A stretch of DNA of 64,000 nucleotides from an uncultured Bacteroidia bacterium (GCA_902776565.1 CACYQN010000003.1:62001-126000); one strand, 5' to 3'; counted from the stretch's first letter, positions 1-10,847 are shown. The notes: generated by a model not told the origin, from the sequence alone. A program made the numbers and translations.

Positions 1-68
1 CCAGAGCCTATCAGCAATAGCAACAAAGTCAGCACAAACATTGACTTGATGAATAAATTTCTGCTCAT
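1..68 (-). CDS. Truncated secreted protein, N-terminal signal peptide only
   Basis: An ATG at 68..66 on the minus strand opens a frame that runs off the left edge of the window. The 22 visible residues (MSRNLFIKSMF then VLTLLLLLIGSG) have a short basic start, a long hydrophobic core and a small-residue end, which is a typical export signal. The mature protein is not visible, so no function can be given. It lies downstream of the giant minus-strand gene but is separated from it by almost 480 bases that include a terminator-like hairpin, so it is probably a separate unit. Confidence 0.6.
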   Translation of the reverse strand, partial: MSRNLFIKSMFVLTLLLLLIGS

Positions 69-332
69 AGTATAGAAACTAAAAGTTATTAACAAATTTT
101 AACAAAATATGAGAGGGTAAAAATACAAAATTTTTAAATAGATACAATACCACTAGATTACATTATACAAAAATCACATTGATATAGATATGTAGCACTA
201 TTAAATGTATTATTAATTAATATTGAACTATTATTGTCCGCTAAAGATTCTACAAATTAGAGAAAAATGCACCGTGTCAGATTTTTGTATGGTACAACAA
301 AATGTAGGGACTTGTATTTGGATGAACTTAAC

Positions 333-445
333 AACCTCGGAGAGGTTACATATTTATAGAAAAACATGTGTATTTTTGGAACGTTGGCGCACATTTTTGT
401 GGTTCGACAAGCTCTCCAACCAGACAAAAATTGTGACAACGCACA
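333..445 (+). repeat. Dispersed intergenic repeat, family with AACCTCGGAGAGGTT core
   Basis: The block begins with the inverted repeat AACCTCGGAGAGGTT and continues to CAAAAATTGTGACAACGCAC. The reverse complement of 59935-60036 matches it over about 105 bases with scattered differences and small gaps. A third, shorter copy of the core lies at 60089-60116. All copies are intergenic. No gene or transposase is associated. Confidence 0.7.
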
Positions 446-469
446 ATTTAGCGGACAACAATATTGAAC

Positions 470-495
470 AAAAAAGGACGTTTTTTTTACCGTCC
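470..495 (-). terminator. Terminator-like hairpin after the giant T9SS gene
   Basis: Read on the minus strand, GGACG and CGTCC form a 5-bp stem around a 10-base A-rich loop, followed by six T residues (470-475). It lies about 50 bases beyond the stop codon of the giant minus-strand gene and just past a perfect palindrome, so it is well placed to end that transcript. The stem is short, so the call is moderate. Confidence 0.5.
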
Positions 496-512
496 CATAT
501 TTTTATTTGTAG

Positions 513-532
513 CGACGCAATGCATTGCGTCG
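513..532. repeat. Perfect 20-bp palindrome, dispersed family
   Basis: CGACGCAATGCATTGCGTCG is its own reverse complement, and the flanks (GTAG and TTAC) add partial pairing. Near copies occur at 33574-33593 (one internal change) and from 56752, with a more distant relative near 20241. All are intergenic and close to gene ends. It may act as a secondary terminator or be a repeat with no host role. Confidence 0.7.
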
Positions 533-545
533 TTACAATTTAATT

Positions 546-3500
546 TTATCTACCTATCACAATTCGTTTTACAACCGAACGTGAATCCGACAAAATAATT
601 CTTACGGCATAAACTCCCGGTGCAAAACCCGAAGCATCTATCGGAAGCCTATCATCGGAAATGTTGTCAAGTTCGTAAACGACCTGTCCAGCAAAGTTCA
701 CAATCTGAATGCCTTGCATCTGCTGACCTTCGATGAAGAACATTTCTGCCGCCGGATTTGGATACAACTCGAAACTGTCGGCATCGAGCATTTCTATACC
801 ATTCTCTTCTATGACTTCCGCATCGGTAGTTGCACAAGCAGTTTCTGACAAGCCATAGTTGCCGTAGCCACAATCGATTTCAACCACATAGCAGTATTCG
901 GTCTCGAAATCAAGCATCATATCGTAGAATGTTGTATCAGCAGTGCTGGTGAGGTACTTGCCGTCCCTGTACAACGAATACGACTGCACGTCCCCTACCC
1001 TTGTCCAACTTACAGCCACCGAATTTCCGACAGCCTTTGCTACAGCAACAGGAAGTTCGCCACAACCAGCGGATGCGATTCTAGCACAGGCATCGTTAGA
1101 AGTAACAGAGTTGCACTCATTGTTCCTAAAGAATGCCATCACCCGATAGCAATAGTCCGTCTCAACATTTAGGGCATTGACCTCAAAGGTCGTCACATCG
1201 CCAGAAACAGAGACTGCATCAGAACCATCCAAGTTAAGTATTGCATAGTACGATACACCATACAACTCAGTCCATTCAAGCTTTATGCGGTCGCCGTAGG
1301 CACGTGCCGTAAGCGACAACTGTACATTGCAAGGGAACTCCTCTATTTCGGCACAAGCCGTATTGGAAGCCTCCGAAACGCAGTCGGCCTCGCCACGCAT
1401 AAATGCGCGTACATAGTAGCAATGATTGCCAACCTCCGGATTGCTTATAGTATAGGAGTTTGTCTCAACGGTATCAATAGGCATTGCCGTACCTTCTTCG
1501 TAGAGCAGATACGAAACACTTTCGTAGTCGCCACGTTCGGCAGCATCCCAACTGAGATTTATAGTATGGAAAGTATCGGTTTCGGCAACCAGATTGGCTA
1601 CCGGAGCGCATTGCGGAGTAGAAACTGCCATCGACAGACCGACTTCCATTACCTCGGGCATACAAACTACCGGCTTGAACTTGACATTTGCCGTATAGCT
1701 GCCGTTTTCAACCGCATATTCGGTTACGGTGACATCGATGCTACCGCCCACAGGAATAACGCCACCCTTGACATCAGTGCTTACCCACGAATTCTTGCGA
1801 CCAAGTTCATATACGGCAATGTTGTTTGCGGCATTGGTGTTCTGTACATTTGCCAAAAGTACATATCTGTCGTCGTAGAGGTACTGCGAAACGCAGATTC
1901 CACCAGCCAACGAACTTGGACTTGCCAGCGAAGCATCGTTGATGTAGTGTACCATTCCTTCAACCTGAACGCCGTTTGTGTTGAGCTTGTAAATCTTTGC
2001 AAACGGACCGTTGTTTTCCGAAACCTGCGAGAATGCCCACAGGCAAGGTGTTGCGCCCGAGAACTCATCGTAGGCCACGCTGTACACATTGTCCATAGTG
2101 TATGAAAGCGGTATCAGAGTAGGATAAGCGGTGTTGTATGCCACCAGCTTGTAAAGGTTTGTCCAGTTGCCGATGTAGAGCAAATCCTCGGCGGTAGAGT
2201 ACGCACAATAGCGGATTTGCAGGTCGGGGTCGTTGAGAGTAATTACATCCTCGAGTCTCTGGCTATCCATATTAATCTTGTAAATCTTGTTGGTATTGTC
2301 GGTAGCGAAGAATAAACCGTTTCCGTAGGTCATATTCCTAATTCCACCAACACCTTCAATGATAAACGTCTCCAAATATCCGTTGTCGATTGAGTACCTG
2401 CTGAACTCGCCAGCCCTCTGCCACGAAGCAGTGTAGATGTAGTATCCGTCGGTAGCGATTGCCTGCTCGGCATTGTTGTTGGTGCGGATAACAGTGTCGG
2501 CATATTCCCACATAGTAGTGCTGTTGCGACGGTGCGGTACATTGCGCGTCTGCGCAGTTTCGACAAGCGAACTCCAAGCCATAGGTCCGTCACCTGTATT
2601 GCTGAGCTGAACAGTGAACTGCCTCATAACATACGGATTTGTCTCGTATGAATCATCCGACAACGAAACGCTCATCTCGGGCTTGAGCATCACAACATTG
2701 TGCTGTCCGCTTTCGGCAATGGTGTCGCATACGAAATTGTAGCCAGCCTTTGCAAACTGCAAAATAGGATTAGCCCGCGAAACCATAATCACATAATAAC
2801 CAGCCTCATCGGTAACCGTAGAAGCACCGCCCGAAACCACATTTACGCCCGAAAGCTGCGAAACGCCGTCGCCCTCGGTAACGTTGCCATAAACAGCAAA
2901 TTCGGTTTCGGTATTAACGATTGTAAGGTGAACCGTAACAATACTGTCGCAACCACCGACCGAAGTAAACTGCTGCACGTAGTCGCCAGTAGCAGTGTAG
3001 GTTTCGCCGTTCCATACAAATTCGTTGTCGAGCACAATGGTGTCGAACGAAATGCTGTACGACTGGTTAACCGTAACATTTATAGTCTTTTCTTCGCGGC
3101 AAGTGTCGCCTATACCTATTAAAGTAATGTTGTATATTCCGCTTTCGGTTATTGTAATGGTTTGTCCGTCAATTACCTCATCGCCAAGCATAACTGTTAC
3201 ATCCTCCTTTGCAATGGTAAGAACCGCCGAATCACAGACCGTAGTATCCTGTGGCATATAGAACGCCAAATCCTTCACCTTTACTTCCAAGGTATCGTGG
3301 CACGAACCGTACTCATCGGTACCGATGGCAATGTAACTTCCTTCGGGAAGCACGGCAATACCGTTATTGACAACAACCTGCTCGTCGGAACTAATTGCGT
3401 TGTACCAGTTCACTATCGGATATTCGGTCTCGATAGCTACGTGTGCGGTATCGGTGTTGCAAAGGACATCGTCGGTGCTGACGGACATTTCGTGCCTGTC

Positions 3501-6500
3501 GCTTACGATGATGTCAACCGAACCTGTACGGCTTATGTTTGATGTACGGCCAGCCATATTGATAACCTCAGACTTTGCAATCTTCTTGAAACCCATTGCA
3601 ACGGCTGGTTCAGTCTTCGGGTGTTCCATCATAAGACCATATTCAGTATTAAGTGCATAAACCGTATTGGCATCATTTTCGGTAGAAGTAAGGATAACTC
3701 CACCCAGCAGAAAATAGAATTTTTCGTAGTTGTCAAGCACATAGCCAAGTTCACCAACAGACGGCAGATATAAATCTGCATCGTCAGAAGCAAGCATTTC
3801 AGGAGCCTGCGACCATTCCACTTCCTCAATCTTTGAAAGCGACATAAGCAACAGGCTGTCCTGCTCAACGTTTACAATTAAGTATCCATTCCCATAGTCC
3901 TCAAATTCGAAATTTTTGAGCATCGAATACCCAGTTTCGCCAAATGCTTCATCTGCATATATATTGTCACCAACCTCAAATTCACCATACATACGCTTCC
4001 CGCCGCAAGCAACTTCGTAAGTGGAAGTTCCCACAGGTGGAATCACATTGATTCGAGAACCTGTACCAACCGTATCTCCATCTAAAGTCCACACATATTC
4101 ACCTCCGTATGCGCCAGGTCGCTCAATTGTTGCGATTATGGTGGTTTCTCCTAAGCATATCGTATTATCAAGTGCAGTTGTTTCCAAAGCCGAATTGTCG
4201 TAAACACCAAGGAAATTGTCGTAGGTTACTGCTGGACAGCTTTCTTCAGAAGGAACATTGATATGGTATATGTATTCGCCAGGCATTTCTGGTGTTCCTT
4301 GAATTGATACATAGTGGAATTCCTCATCATGACTTATATCTACAGTCAAACCCAATTCATCGGTAGTATATGTTTCTGTACCATCAAGGCTTTCCCAAGT
4401 CAACTGTTCAAATAAGGATGAATAAAATCCATAAGTACGAACCAATATGTTTACACTTTCGCCAAGGTTAACAACTTGAGAAAAAGCATCATTCGCATAA
4501 AAATTTCTATTTCTATATGTAACATCAATTAATCCATTAAAGGTGCTTCCACATGACGATATTGTATATGCCTCAAATTCACTATTCATCGGATGTCCAG
4601 AAAGTGTAAGCAGATTGTTGAGTGTATCGTATTCAGGACGAACTCCATAAGGCAAATTATATGTAGGATTTGCCACCGAGAATACGACAGGTTCCATAAG
4701 CTCGCCCTCGCAAATCTGCTGGTTAGGCTCTCCGCCTACAACCGTAATAGGTACAGCCTCTATTGCCGACAATTGGGCGGAAACGGTTGTTGCAGCACAT
4801 CCTGTTACCACTACGGTTACAGTCCTGTCGGCATTAATCGAAGGAATATAATAGCTTGAACCTTCGCCCAACACAATATCTTCCTCGTATTCGCTATCGG
4901 ACCACTGATAGTCGAAACTATCAATATAATCCTCGTATCCCTCATCGGCGTAGCACGAAAGCGAGATTTCACTACCTACACATAAAGCAGTGTCGTTCAG
5001 TCTTATATGAGTTGGAGAAGGCATTATGTTATATATAAAGTTGTGTGTCTTTTCACAGCCTTCGAACATTGCCGTAATAGTAACGACAACCTGCGGATTG
5101 CCTGAGTTGGTTGCCAGATAATCTATAGGAATATTTATAGCCACGCTGTCGATACCAAATTCGTCGATTTGCAGTTCCGGTTCCGACGACCATTGATATT
5201 CGGCATCTCCATAAAACGGATTTCTAACCGTTATATTTTCGCCCTCGCAGAATGACAATGGTTCTGAATTATCGCTATTATTGACAGATAGCATTCCCTT
5301 AGTAACCATTACCGGACGGGTAAAGACGTATGTCGTTACACTTGTGTCGGTTAACGTAGCCACTATTTCGGCAGGCAACGGAGAATCAACACAACTAACC
5401 GACAAGTCGGCTGTTATACCTGAATCGCTGTTTGCCGACCACTGCACCTCGCCTTCAACCTGTTCGGCAGAAATTCCCAACGATGTGAGTTCCATTACAT
5501 TTCTGTCGTTTGCACCGATTAGCATAGGCGTAGAAACGAGTTTTGCAAGCGTGAAGTCTTCTGTTCCTGCAGGTACTGGATATTTGCCTTCAGCGTGAAC
5601 CCATTTTGCAGAACCAGCAAAAATGCCATCGCCAACAAGTTCGCTGGTCGTCTTGCCAATAGCGGACAGACTGTTGTCTTCGGATAAATTCCACTGCTGC
5701 TTGTCGTAGTAAATGCTGTTCCCTTCGTTTCCGATGCCCGGGCAAATCGAACTTGAAACATTCTGCAGATACGAACCTATTACAAGGCACGAATCCACAG
5801 CGACATTACTTCCCGAAAGCACAAAGGCTGCAATATCCTCTTGCTCTGCGCCATCATTATTTCTTCCGCTAATCATCGAGATAGAGTTTGCAATTCGCGT
5901 ATCCTTTGCATTGGCAACGAATCCGCCACTATGCTTTGCCAAAATGTTTCCGGCAACTATACAGCCGTCGATAAGCGTGCCACCGGACGATTCGCCAACC
6001 AAGCCTCCGGCATTTTCAACACCTGAAATATTCGTATATACGGCACAGTTCCTTATTGTAGTCTCCTTTGCATTATCTATAAGTGCGGTATTACTGCCAT
6101 AGGTCGAAAGATTGGATATTTCTGCACCCGTGGTGTTGCGGAACAAACATTTACGATTGACATTATTTCCCCAAGTTATGGCGTAACCCCCGCCATCAAG
6201 GTGACCATTGAAAGAAGACAATGAGCCCGATATTTCTATTGAATTGCCAAGTCTAAAGTAAAGTCCATAGCAATAACTTGGGTAATCTGTTCCCAATTCT
6301 TCAAAATCGTCACTCGACGATATTATGATTGGGTCGTCGGCGAAAGTACCTCTTGAACGATGGACAGTAATCGTGTAGGTTCTCGAAAAGTCCTCGCAGG
6401 TTGCAGTAATTGTAACTGTTGAATCTCCTTGTGGATGCGTCACAGTAGCCAAACCGCCACCCGAAGGCACCGAAACTATATCGGGATTGGACGATTCCCA

Positions 6501-9500
6501 AGTTACACCATCGACCTGCGGAAGTATAAAGTCGGATAGTACCGAAGTCATATACTCGCAACGGGTCAGGTCCTCGGACCTTAGGATTATAGGTAAACGT
6601 GCAAGTTTATTGCGCGGGTCATTGGGGTCAATTCCTGCCGGCAAAGGATAAAGGTTTTCGGCAAAGTCCCAGTCGCCCGGAAGGTCGTCGGCCAATGCGC
6701 TACCTACCATTTGACGCGTTGTACGCGGCGTTCCACCATTATTGAAATTAATTCGTAACGAATCAACCCTTATATCGGTTATTTCAGAATCGAAGAAATC
6801 ATCTTCGTCGGCATCCGGAGAGATTATATTTTCCGTATAATTACCGTAATAATTATATTCATTTATAACCCTGCCGACTTCAATATTACCCACGGTACTA
6901 CTGTTACCTTGAATACAATTAACACCAGCAATGTCTCCAGTACTCTCTATAATTCCATAATTTGCACAATTGGAAACTTCGCCCTCTATCTGATAGGCAA
7001 TTCCCGAAGCTCCATCTCCGCCCTTAATATAACCAGTATTAACGCATTTTTCAACATTGACCGATGCATGTTGTCCACTTGATGTGTTATATCCTGCTAC
7101 AATACCGGCAGCTACACCATCATTATTATATTCGGAACTCATCTCAACCCTACCGTTGTTTACCGCATTTCTTATGAAATTATCAAGATTATGCGTAAGG
7201 TCGCCCTCCAGCATTCCGACTATACCTGCCGAATAGAGATAATAACCGGAATTGGTATTTATTATATCCGCATTGTTGGTGCAGTTCTCCAATATCAGCG
7301 AATATGCCACAGCTGCAATGCCGCCAGACACTGTGCTACTACTCTGAGCATTTATGTTTACATTGTTGGTGCAGTTGGTGATTCTTGAACCCTGAGAATA
7401 GTTTACAATACCCGAAGCACCAGCGCCTCCCAGCGAAATCGAGCCAGAACCCAGTGTCGTGCAATTTACAAGCTTCGATTCACGAAGCAAACCGCAAACA
7501 AGTGCGCCATTGTTGCCTGTGAATGTGCCATCCAGAGTAACCATACAATTGCTTATGACTGAACCGGTAGCCTGTGAACAAAGTATTGCGATATAATTTC
7601 CACTCGTTTCGGACAAGTTGCTTGCAATTATATCGCCACTGACAACAACATTGAGGCTGTCGATTTTAGCGAACGAAATCGAAGTGAACAGACCGCACGA
7701 CGAACTTCCCACAATGTCATTGGATGTGACGGTTATCGTATGTCCGCAACCATTGAAATTGCCCGAAAAGTTATTAACGGGCTGAATATTTACAACATTT
7801 GTAGAGCCCTGCTGTGCCTCGATGTCGGCGGTGAGCTTGAAGTAAAGCCCCTTGCCTCCCTCCGAAAGTGTCACACCCCTATAGGTTATGGTGGTATCGC
7901 TAATCGCATTAGCAAACGCGTTGAAATCGCTGAGCGATTCTATTAGCAACGGACTGTCGAGAGCTCCTGCTCTTGGCGAAATAGTAATTACATATTCCCG
8001 CAACAAAGTATCGCCGATATGTGCCGAAAGTGTCTTGGTGACCTTTCTCGAATCGAGCCTTATGGCATCAACATCCAGCACATTGCCCGTAACCGGCACG
8101 CTGTCAACCATCCACGAAATGCCAGAAGTAGAACCGAGCGTTATATCACTGCAAACGGTTTCTATAGTTTCATAGTTTTCGCTGTCGGTAGCACCAAGAA
8201 CAAAAGGAGTTGTTGCCAGTTTCACAAGGTCGTGGTCGGTAACCGTCTCCACTGGAATCGGATAGCGTCCATCACCTAAAATCCACTTGTCGGCATCAAG
8301 TCCCGTTCCCGAAATAAGTTCGGATGTAAGCATAGGCACAAAGCTGCTGCTGCCTCCTGCAATCGTGATTATCTGCTTGTCGGTATAGTTGTTCTCGGCA
8401 TAAAATGTACCGTCTTGATAATAACCAGCTTCGCCACCGCCAAATCCATTGGGAATTATCAGGTGGTTAAACGTTATTTCAGTCTTTGAGCCTTCCGAAA
8501 AACTATCAAGGTTGACCGGAATAACTATATTATTGGCAAAATTAGTTTCTATAGACATTTCTGCCAAAGGATTATTCCCGTAGTTGGCGCAATCGGTTAG
8601 CGTCGAATTATTAATATTTCCTGCAATACCGCCCGATTCCGAACCTTCGCACGAAATAGAAACATAATTTGCACAGGAAACTATTGTCACATCATTAGCT
8701 TCGCCGATTATACCGCCTACAGAACCTTGGTCGGGATAACCATAAATGTTGCCCAGATTTGTACAGGAACGGATAATCAAGTTTTCTCCTTGTCCAACAA
8801 TACCTCCGGTATTCAATCCTACTTGCCTGGACTGCATTTCTACATCGGCCATATTTACACATTTGTAGAATGTTGAATTTGTGGCGTTGGCAACAAAACC
8901 TCCGCAATATCCCATATCTTCGGGATAAAAAGAATTATATATGGAACCGCTTACGGTGCAGTTGTATATCAGCGACGAATCGGCGTATGTTGCAAGACCG
9001 CCAGCATACCCATAACCATTTATGATTATATTGCATACCAGATTCAGATTACAGACGGTTGCATTACTTATTACACTGAAAAATCCACCCATATAACTAT
9101 AACCATCAGGTCCGTATGTAAAAGTTATAGTATGGTTTCCTCCGTCGAAATGACCAGAAAACTGTTCTATTGGTGTCCAATTAGAAGTTACAACAATATC
9201 AGAATCCACAAGGAAATATGGATAGTCTTGCAAATCGGAATAGTTGCCAGACGACAATGCCAAAAGGTCTTCCTCTGTGCTTATGCGGAAGGGATTGCCC
9301 TCGGTACCTGGTTGGTCACCAAGCACAAAAACGCCGAGGTTCTTGACGAGGTTGCTACGGTAGGCGTAAATCTCGACCAGCGAATCGGGATGCGCCAGCA
9401 ACGATACATTGTTGCCCGAAACCTGCAAGTAGCTGCTTTCCGTATCCCAAGCCACACCGTTTGCAGTGCTTACAGTAAAGTTGGACCTGACGGAAGCAAT

Positions 9501-10514
9501 GCAGTCGGCAGAGTTCAAAGTCATAGGTGCAGAGGCGAGAATTGCAGCATTGGTGCTTGCTACAGATGTAGGACGAGGATACAAGCCTGCTGTTTCTGTC
9601 CAGTTGGCATTGCCGAATAATGAACCCGATGTCAACTCGGCAGTAGTCTTTGCCACAAAGCCGTCTGTAAATGTCTGTTGTATAGGATATTCTGCCACTA
9701 TCGTATTCTGACGGTCGAAATAGCAGTTGTTGTAAATTGCAGCAAGGTCAAAAGGAATGCCGTTCGATTCGGCAACCAGACATCTTGTTGCCTTGCCATT
9801 GTCAACTATCGGGTAATAAGCCGAACAGTTTCCTCGGATAAACGTCGAAACAAAGCAGTCGGTAATCTTAGTGTACGAATCTCCCTTTGCAATGCCAGCA
9901 ACTTCGGAAGAATTGAACTGCGCATTCTCAACATCAACGGTAAACATACAGAGGCTTCCAGAAACCGAAGTGCGCGTTGCCTGACCGACCATTCCTGCGA
10001 AATAGAGTTCGGGCATTTCACCAGAAGCCGAAAGTTGTCCGCTTACGGTGACATTTGAAATCGTAGAATTGCCTGCCACAGCGACCAGTCCCGAAATATT
10101 GGAGGCTCCGTTGGCTGAGAAGTTGACATTTTCGAGATTCAAGTTCTTAATGCAACCGTTCTGCAGATTCGAGAACATAGCCAGCTTGCCGACACCGTTA
10201 ATCACCATTTTGGAGATTGAATGACCGCCACCGTCGTAACTTCCCGAAAACGGTCTGTTCCCGTCGAATCCGCCTATGGGCGTGAACCCGTCGGAGAATA
10301 TCTGCGATTCAACAAGGTTAATGTCCGCAGTCTGCAAGAAAAATTTTCCCGAAAAAGAGGTTCCGGCGTTAACAGAATTTGCAAAATATTGTAAATCCTG
10401 GTCGGACGATAAAAGATAAGGGTCGGATTCGGTACCCGCACCGCTAAACTGAGCCATCACGCTACTGCTACACAATAACGTGAGAACCAAGAGGTTAAAT
10501 AATATTTTTCTCAT
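546..10514 (-). CDS. Giant T9SS-secreted surface protein with GLUG repeats, FN3 domains and type A sorting domain
   Basis: The protein has about 3,322 residues. Residues 1-22 are a signal peptide ending SVMAQ. Four repeated modules follow, starting near residues 24, 401, 843 and 1385. Each opens with a G-T-x-x-x-P-Y/F-x-I/L-S-type entry, carries many G-x-V/I-G-x-A GLUG-type turns suggesting a parallel beta-helix, and ends in a short bacterial Ig-like segment. Residues 1700-2530 hold PKD/Ig-like modules, including a W-N-G-E-T-Y repeat ending CDSIVTVHLTI. A carboxypeptidase-regulatory-like fold lies near 2540-2605, a propeller-like region near 2655-2940 and three fibronectin type III domains near 2965-3230. 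The last 80 residues (ELYPNPAAEMFF to the end) are a T9SS type A sorting domain. The start is the ATG at 10514, three codons inside a longer TTG-initiated frame, because it directly precedes the signal peptide. Inferred role: cell-surface adhesion or polymer contact. The ligand is unknown. Confidence 0.9.
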   Translation of the reverse strand: MRKILFNLLVLTLLCSSSVMAQFSGAGTESDPYLLSSDQDLQYFANSVNAGTSFSGKFFLQTADINLVESQIFSDGFTPIGGFDGNRPFSGSYDGGGHSISKMVINGVGKLAMFSNLQNGCIKNLNLENVNFSANGASNISGLVAVAGNSTISNVTVSGQLSASGEMPELYFAGMVGQATRTSVSGSLCMFTVDVENAQFNSSEVAGIAKGDSYTKITDCFVSTFIRGNCSAYYPIVDNGKATRCLVAESNGIPFDLAAIYNNCYFDRQNTIVAEYPIQQTFTDGFVAKTTAELTSGSLFGNANWTETAGLYPRPTSVASTNAAILASAPMTLNSADCIASVRSNFTVSTANGVAWDTESSYLQVSGNNVSLLAHPDSLVEIYAYRSNLVKNLGVFVLGDQPGTEGNPFRISTEEDLLALSSGNYSDLQDYPYFLVDSDIVVTSNWTPIEQFSGHFDGGNHTITFTYGPDGYSYMGGFFSVISNATVCNLNLVCNIIINGYGYAGGLATYADSSLIYNCTVSGSIYNSFYPEDMGYCGGFVANATNSTFYKCVNMADVEMQSRQVGLNTGGIVGQGENLIIRSCTNLGNIYGYPDQGSVGGIIGEANDVTIVSCANYVSISCEGSESGGIAGNINNSTLTDCANYGNNPLAEMSIETNFANNIVIPVNLDSFSEGSKTEITFNHLIIPNGFGGGEAGYYQDGTFYAENNYTDKQIITIAGGSSSFVPMLTSELISGTGLDADKWILGDGRYPIPVETVTDHDLVKLATTPFVLGATDSENYETIETVCSDITLGSTSGISWMVDSVPVTGNVLDVDAIRLDSRKVTKTLSAHIGDTLLREYVITISPRAGALDSPLLIESLSDFNAFANAISDTTITYRGVTLSEGGKGLYFKLTADIEAQQGSTNVVNIQPVNNFSGNFNGCGHTITVTSNDIVGSSSCGLFTSISFAKIDSLNVVVSGDIIASNLSETSGNYIAILCSQATGSVISNCMVTLDGTFTGNNGALVCGLLRESKLVNCTTLGSGSISLGGAGASGIVNYSQGSRITNCTNNVNINAQSSSTVSGGIAAVAYSLILENCTNNADIINTNSGYYLYSAGIVGMLEGDLTHNLDNFIRNAVNNGRVEMSSEYNNDGVAAGIVAGYNTSSGQHASVNVEKCVNTGYIKGGDGASGIAYQIEGEVSNCANYGIIESTGDIAGVNCIQGNSSTVGNIEVGRVINEYNYYGNYTENIISPDADEDDFFDSEITDIRVDSLRINFNNGGTPRTTRQMVGSALADDLPGDWDFAENLYPLPAGIDPNDPRNKLARLPIILRSEDLTRCEYMTSVLSDFILPQVDGVTWESSNPDIVSVPSGGGLATVTHPQGDSTVTITATCEDFSRTYTITVHRSRGTFADDPIIISSSDDFEELGTDYPSYCYGLYFRLGNSIEISGSLSSFNGHLDGGGYAITWGNNVNRKCLFRNTTGAEISNLSTYGSNTALIDNAKETTIRNCAVYTNISGVENAGGLVGESSGGTLIDGCIVAGNILAKHSGGFVANAKDTRIANSISMISGRNNDGAEQEDIAAFVLSGSNVAVDSCLVIGSYLQNVSSSICPGIGNEGNSIYYDKQQWNLSEDNSLSAIGKTTSELVGDGIFAGSAKWVHAEGKYPVPAGTEDFTLAKLVSTPMLIGANDRNVMELTSLGISAEQVEGEVQWSANSDSGITADLSVSCVDSPLPAEIVATLTDTSVTTYVFTRPVMVTKGMLSVNNSDNSEPLSFCEGENITVRNPFYGDAEYQWSSEPELQIDEFGIDSVAINIPIDYLATNSGNPQVVVTITAMFEGCEKTHNFIYNIMPSPTHIRLNDTALCVGSEISLSCYADEGYEDYIDSFDYQWSDSEYEEDIVLGEGSSYYIPSINADRTVTVVVTGCAATTVSAQLSAIEAVPITVVGGEPNQQICEGELMEPVVFSVANPTYNLPYGVRPEYDTLNNLLTLSGHPMNSEFEAYTISSCGSTFNGLIDVTYRNRNFYANDAFSQVVNLGESVNILVRTYGFYSSLFEQLTWESLDGTETYTTDELGLTVDISHDEEFHYVSIQGTPEMPGEYIYHINVPSEESCPAVTYDNFLGVYDNSALETTALDNTICLGETTIIATIERPGAYGGEYVWTLDGDTVGTGSRINVIPPVGTSTYEVACGGKRMYGEFEVGDNIYADEAFGETGYSMLKNFEFEDYGNGYLIVNVEQDSLLLMSLSKIEEVEWSQAPEMLASDDADLYLPSVGELGYVLDNYEKFYFLLGGVILTSTENDANTVYALNTEYGLMMEHPKTEPAVAMGFKKIAKSEVINMAGRTSNISRTGSVDIIVSDRHEMSVSTDDVLCNTDTAHVAIETEYPIVNWYNAISSDEQVVVNNGIAVLPEGSYIAIGTDEYGSCHDTLEVKVKDLAFYMPQDTTVCDSAVLTIAKEDVTVMLGDEVIDGQTITITESGIYNITLIGIGDTCREEKTINVTVNQSYSISFDTIVLDNEFVWNGETYTATGDYVQQFTSVGGCDSIVTVHLTIVNTETEFAVYGNVTEGDGVSQLSGVNVVSGGASTVTDEAGYYVIMVSRANPILQFAKAGYNFVCDTIAESGQHNVVMLKPEMSVSLSDDSYETNPYVMRQFTVQLSNTGDGPMAWSSLVETAQTRNVPHRRNSTTMWEYADTVIRTNNNAEQAIATDGYYIYTASWQRAGEFSRYSIDNGYLETFIIEGVGGIRNMTYGNGLFFATDNTNKIYKINMDSQRLEDVITLNDPDLQIRYCAYSTAEDLLYIGNWTNLYKLVAYNTAYPTLIPLSYTMDNVYSVAYDEFSGATPCLWAFSQVSENNGPFAKIYKLNTNGVQVEGMVHYINDASLASPSSLAGGICVSQYLYDDRYVLLANVQNTNAANNIAVYELGRKNSWVSTDVKGGVIPVGGSIDVTVTEYAVENGSYTANVKFKPVVCMPEVMEVGLSMAVSTPQCAPVANLVAETDTFHTINLSWDAAERGDYESVSYLLYEEGTAMPIDTVETNSYTISNPEVGNHCYYVRAFMRGEADCVSEASNTACAEIEEFPCNVQLSLTARAYGDRIKLEWTELYGVSYYAILNLDGSDAVSVSGDVTTFEVNALNVETDYCYRVMAFFRNNECNSVTSNDACARIASAGCGELPVAVAKAVGNSVAVSWTRVGDVQSYSLYRDGKYLTSTADTTFYDMMLDFETEYCYVVEIDCGYGNYGLSETACATTDAEVIEENGIEMLDADSFELYPNPAAEMFFIEGQQMQGIQIVNFAGQVVYELDNISDDRLPIDASGFAPGVYAVRIILSDSRSVVKRIVIGR

Positions 10515-10523
10515 ATATAACAA

Positions 10524-10831
10524 ATCAATATATGTTTTACAATCAAAATCAGTGCCAAAAATCAGACACTAATACGTGAAAGGTACAAAAGTAGTCAAAA
10601 TTTTTAATCCATTCCCAAAAAAGGAAAGAAATCAACAGATAGGTGTTAATTTACTGAATTACAAATAATTAATAACAAGAATCAAGGCAGAGCCTTGTTG
10701 TTTACATAGTCGTAGGCTCGAGCCTACGACTAACAACACAACGAACGGTAGCGGCACGCCACGACACAACCATATTTGAATTTTTAAATTTTAAATTTTT
10801 GAATTTTCTAACACTTAATCCATAATTTCAT
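10524..10831. other. Divergent intergenic region between giant cargo gene and porP
   Basis: No gene is visible. The region contains a small hairpin AAGGC-AGA-GCCTT near 10685-10697, a perfect 26-bp palindrome (10707-10732), a G/C-rich near-palindromic patch around 10748-10770, and an A/T-rich stretch just before the porP -10-type element. Promoters for both divergent genes must lie here. Confidence 0.6.
10707..10732. repeat. Perfect 26-bp palindrome
   Basis: The two 13-base arms (left arm TAGTCGTAGGCTC) are exact reverse complements with no loop, and flanking GTTGT and ACAAC extend the pairing further out. It lies between divergent genes, so it cannot be a simple terminator for either. It resembles in style the other perfect palindromes in this window. 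Confidence 0.75.
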
Positions 10832-10839
10832 TATCTTTG
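10832..10839 (+). promoter_or_regulatory. Bacteroidota -7 element for porP
   Basis: TATCTTTG matches TAnnTTTG and lies eight bases before the ATG at 10848, implying a very short or absent leader. No well-spaced -33 TTG was found upstream. Confidence 0.55.
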
Positions 10840-10847
10840 TGGTTTGC

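Larger units (their letters stand above)
69..545. other. Intergenic stretch with repeats, no gene
   Basis: No convincing gene is present in these 477 bases. The left part is A/T-rich and probably holds the promoter of the truncated gene at the edge. The rest carries a dispersed repeat (333-445), a terminator-like hairpin (470-495) and a perfect palindrome (513-532), listed separately. An open frame of about 106 codons on the plus strand crosses the repeats, has no recognisable domain and looks accidental. Confidence 0.6.

Noticed and set aside
223..543. Open frame of 106 codons on the plus strand
   Set aside because: It runs through a dispersed repeat and a palindrome, has no domain or promoter and looks accidental.
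1422..2105. Long open frame of 227 codons opposite the giant cargo gene
   Set aside because: It is antisense to well-supported FN3 and propeller-like coding sequence, and the composition (many Arg, Cys, His) is typical of a shadow frame.
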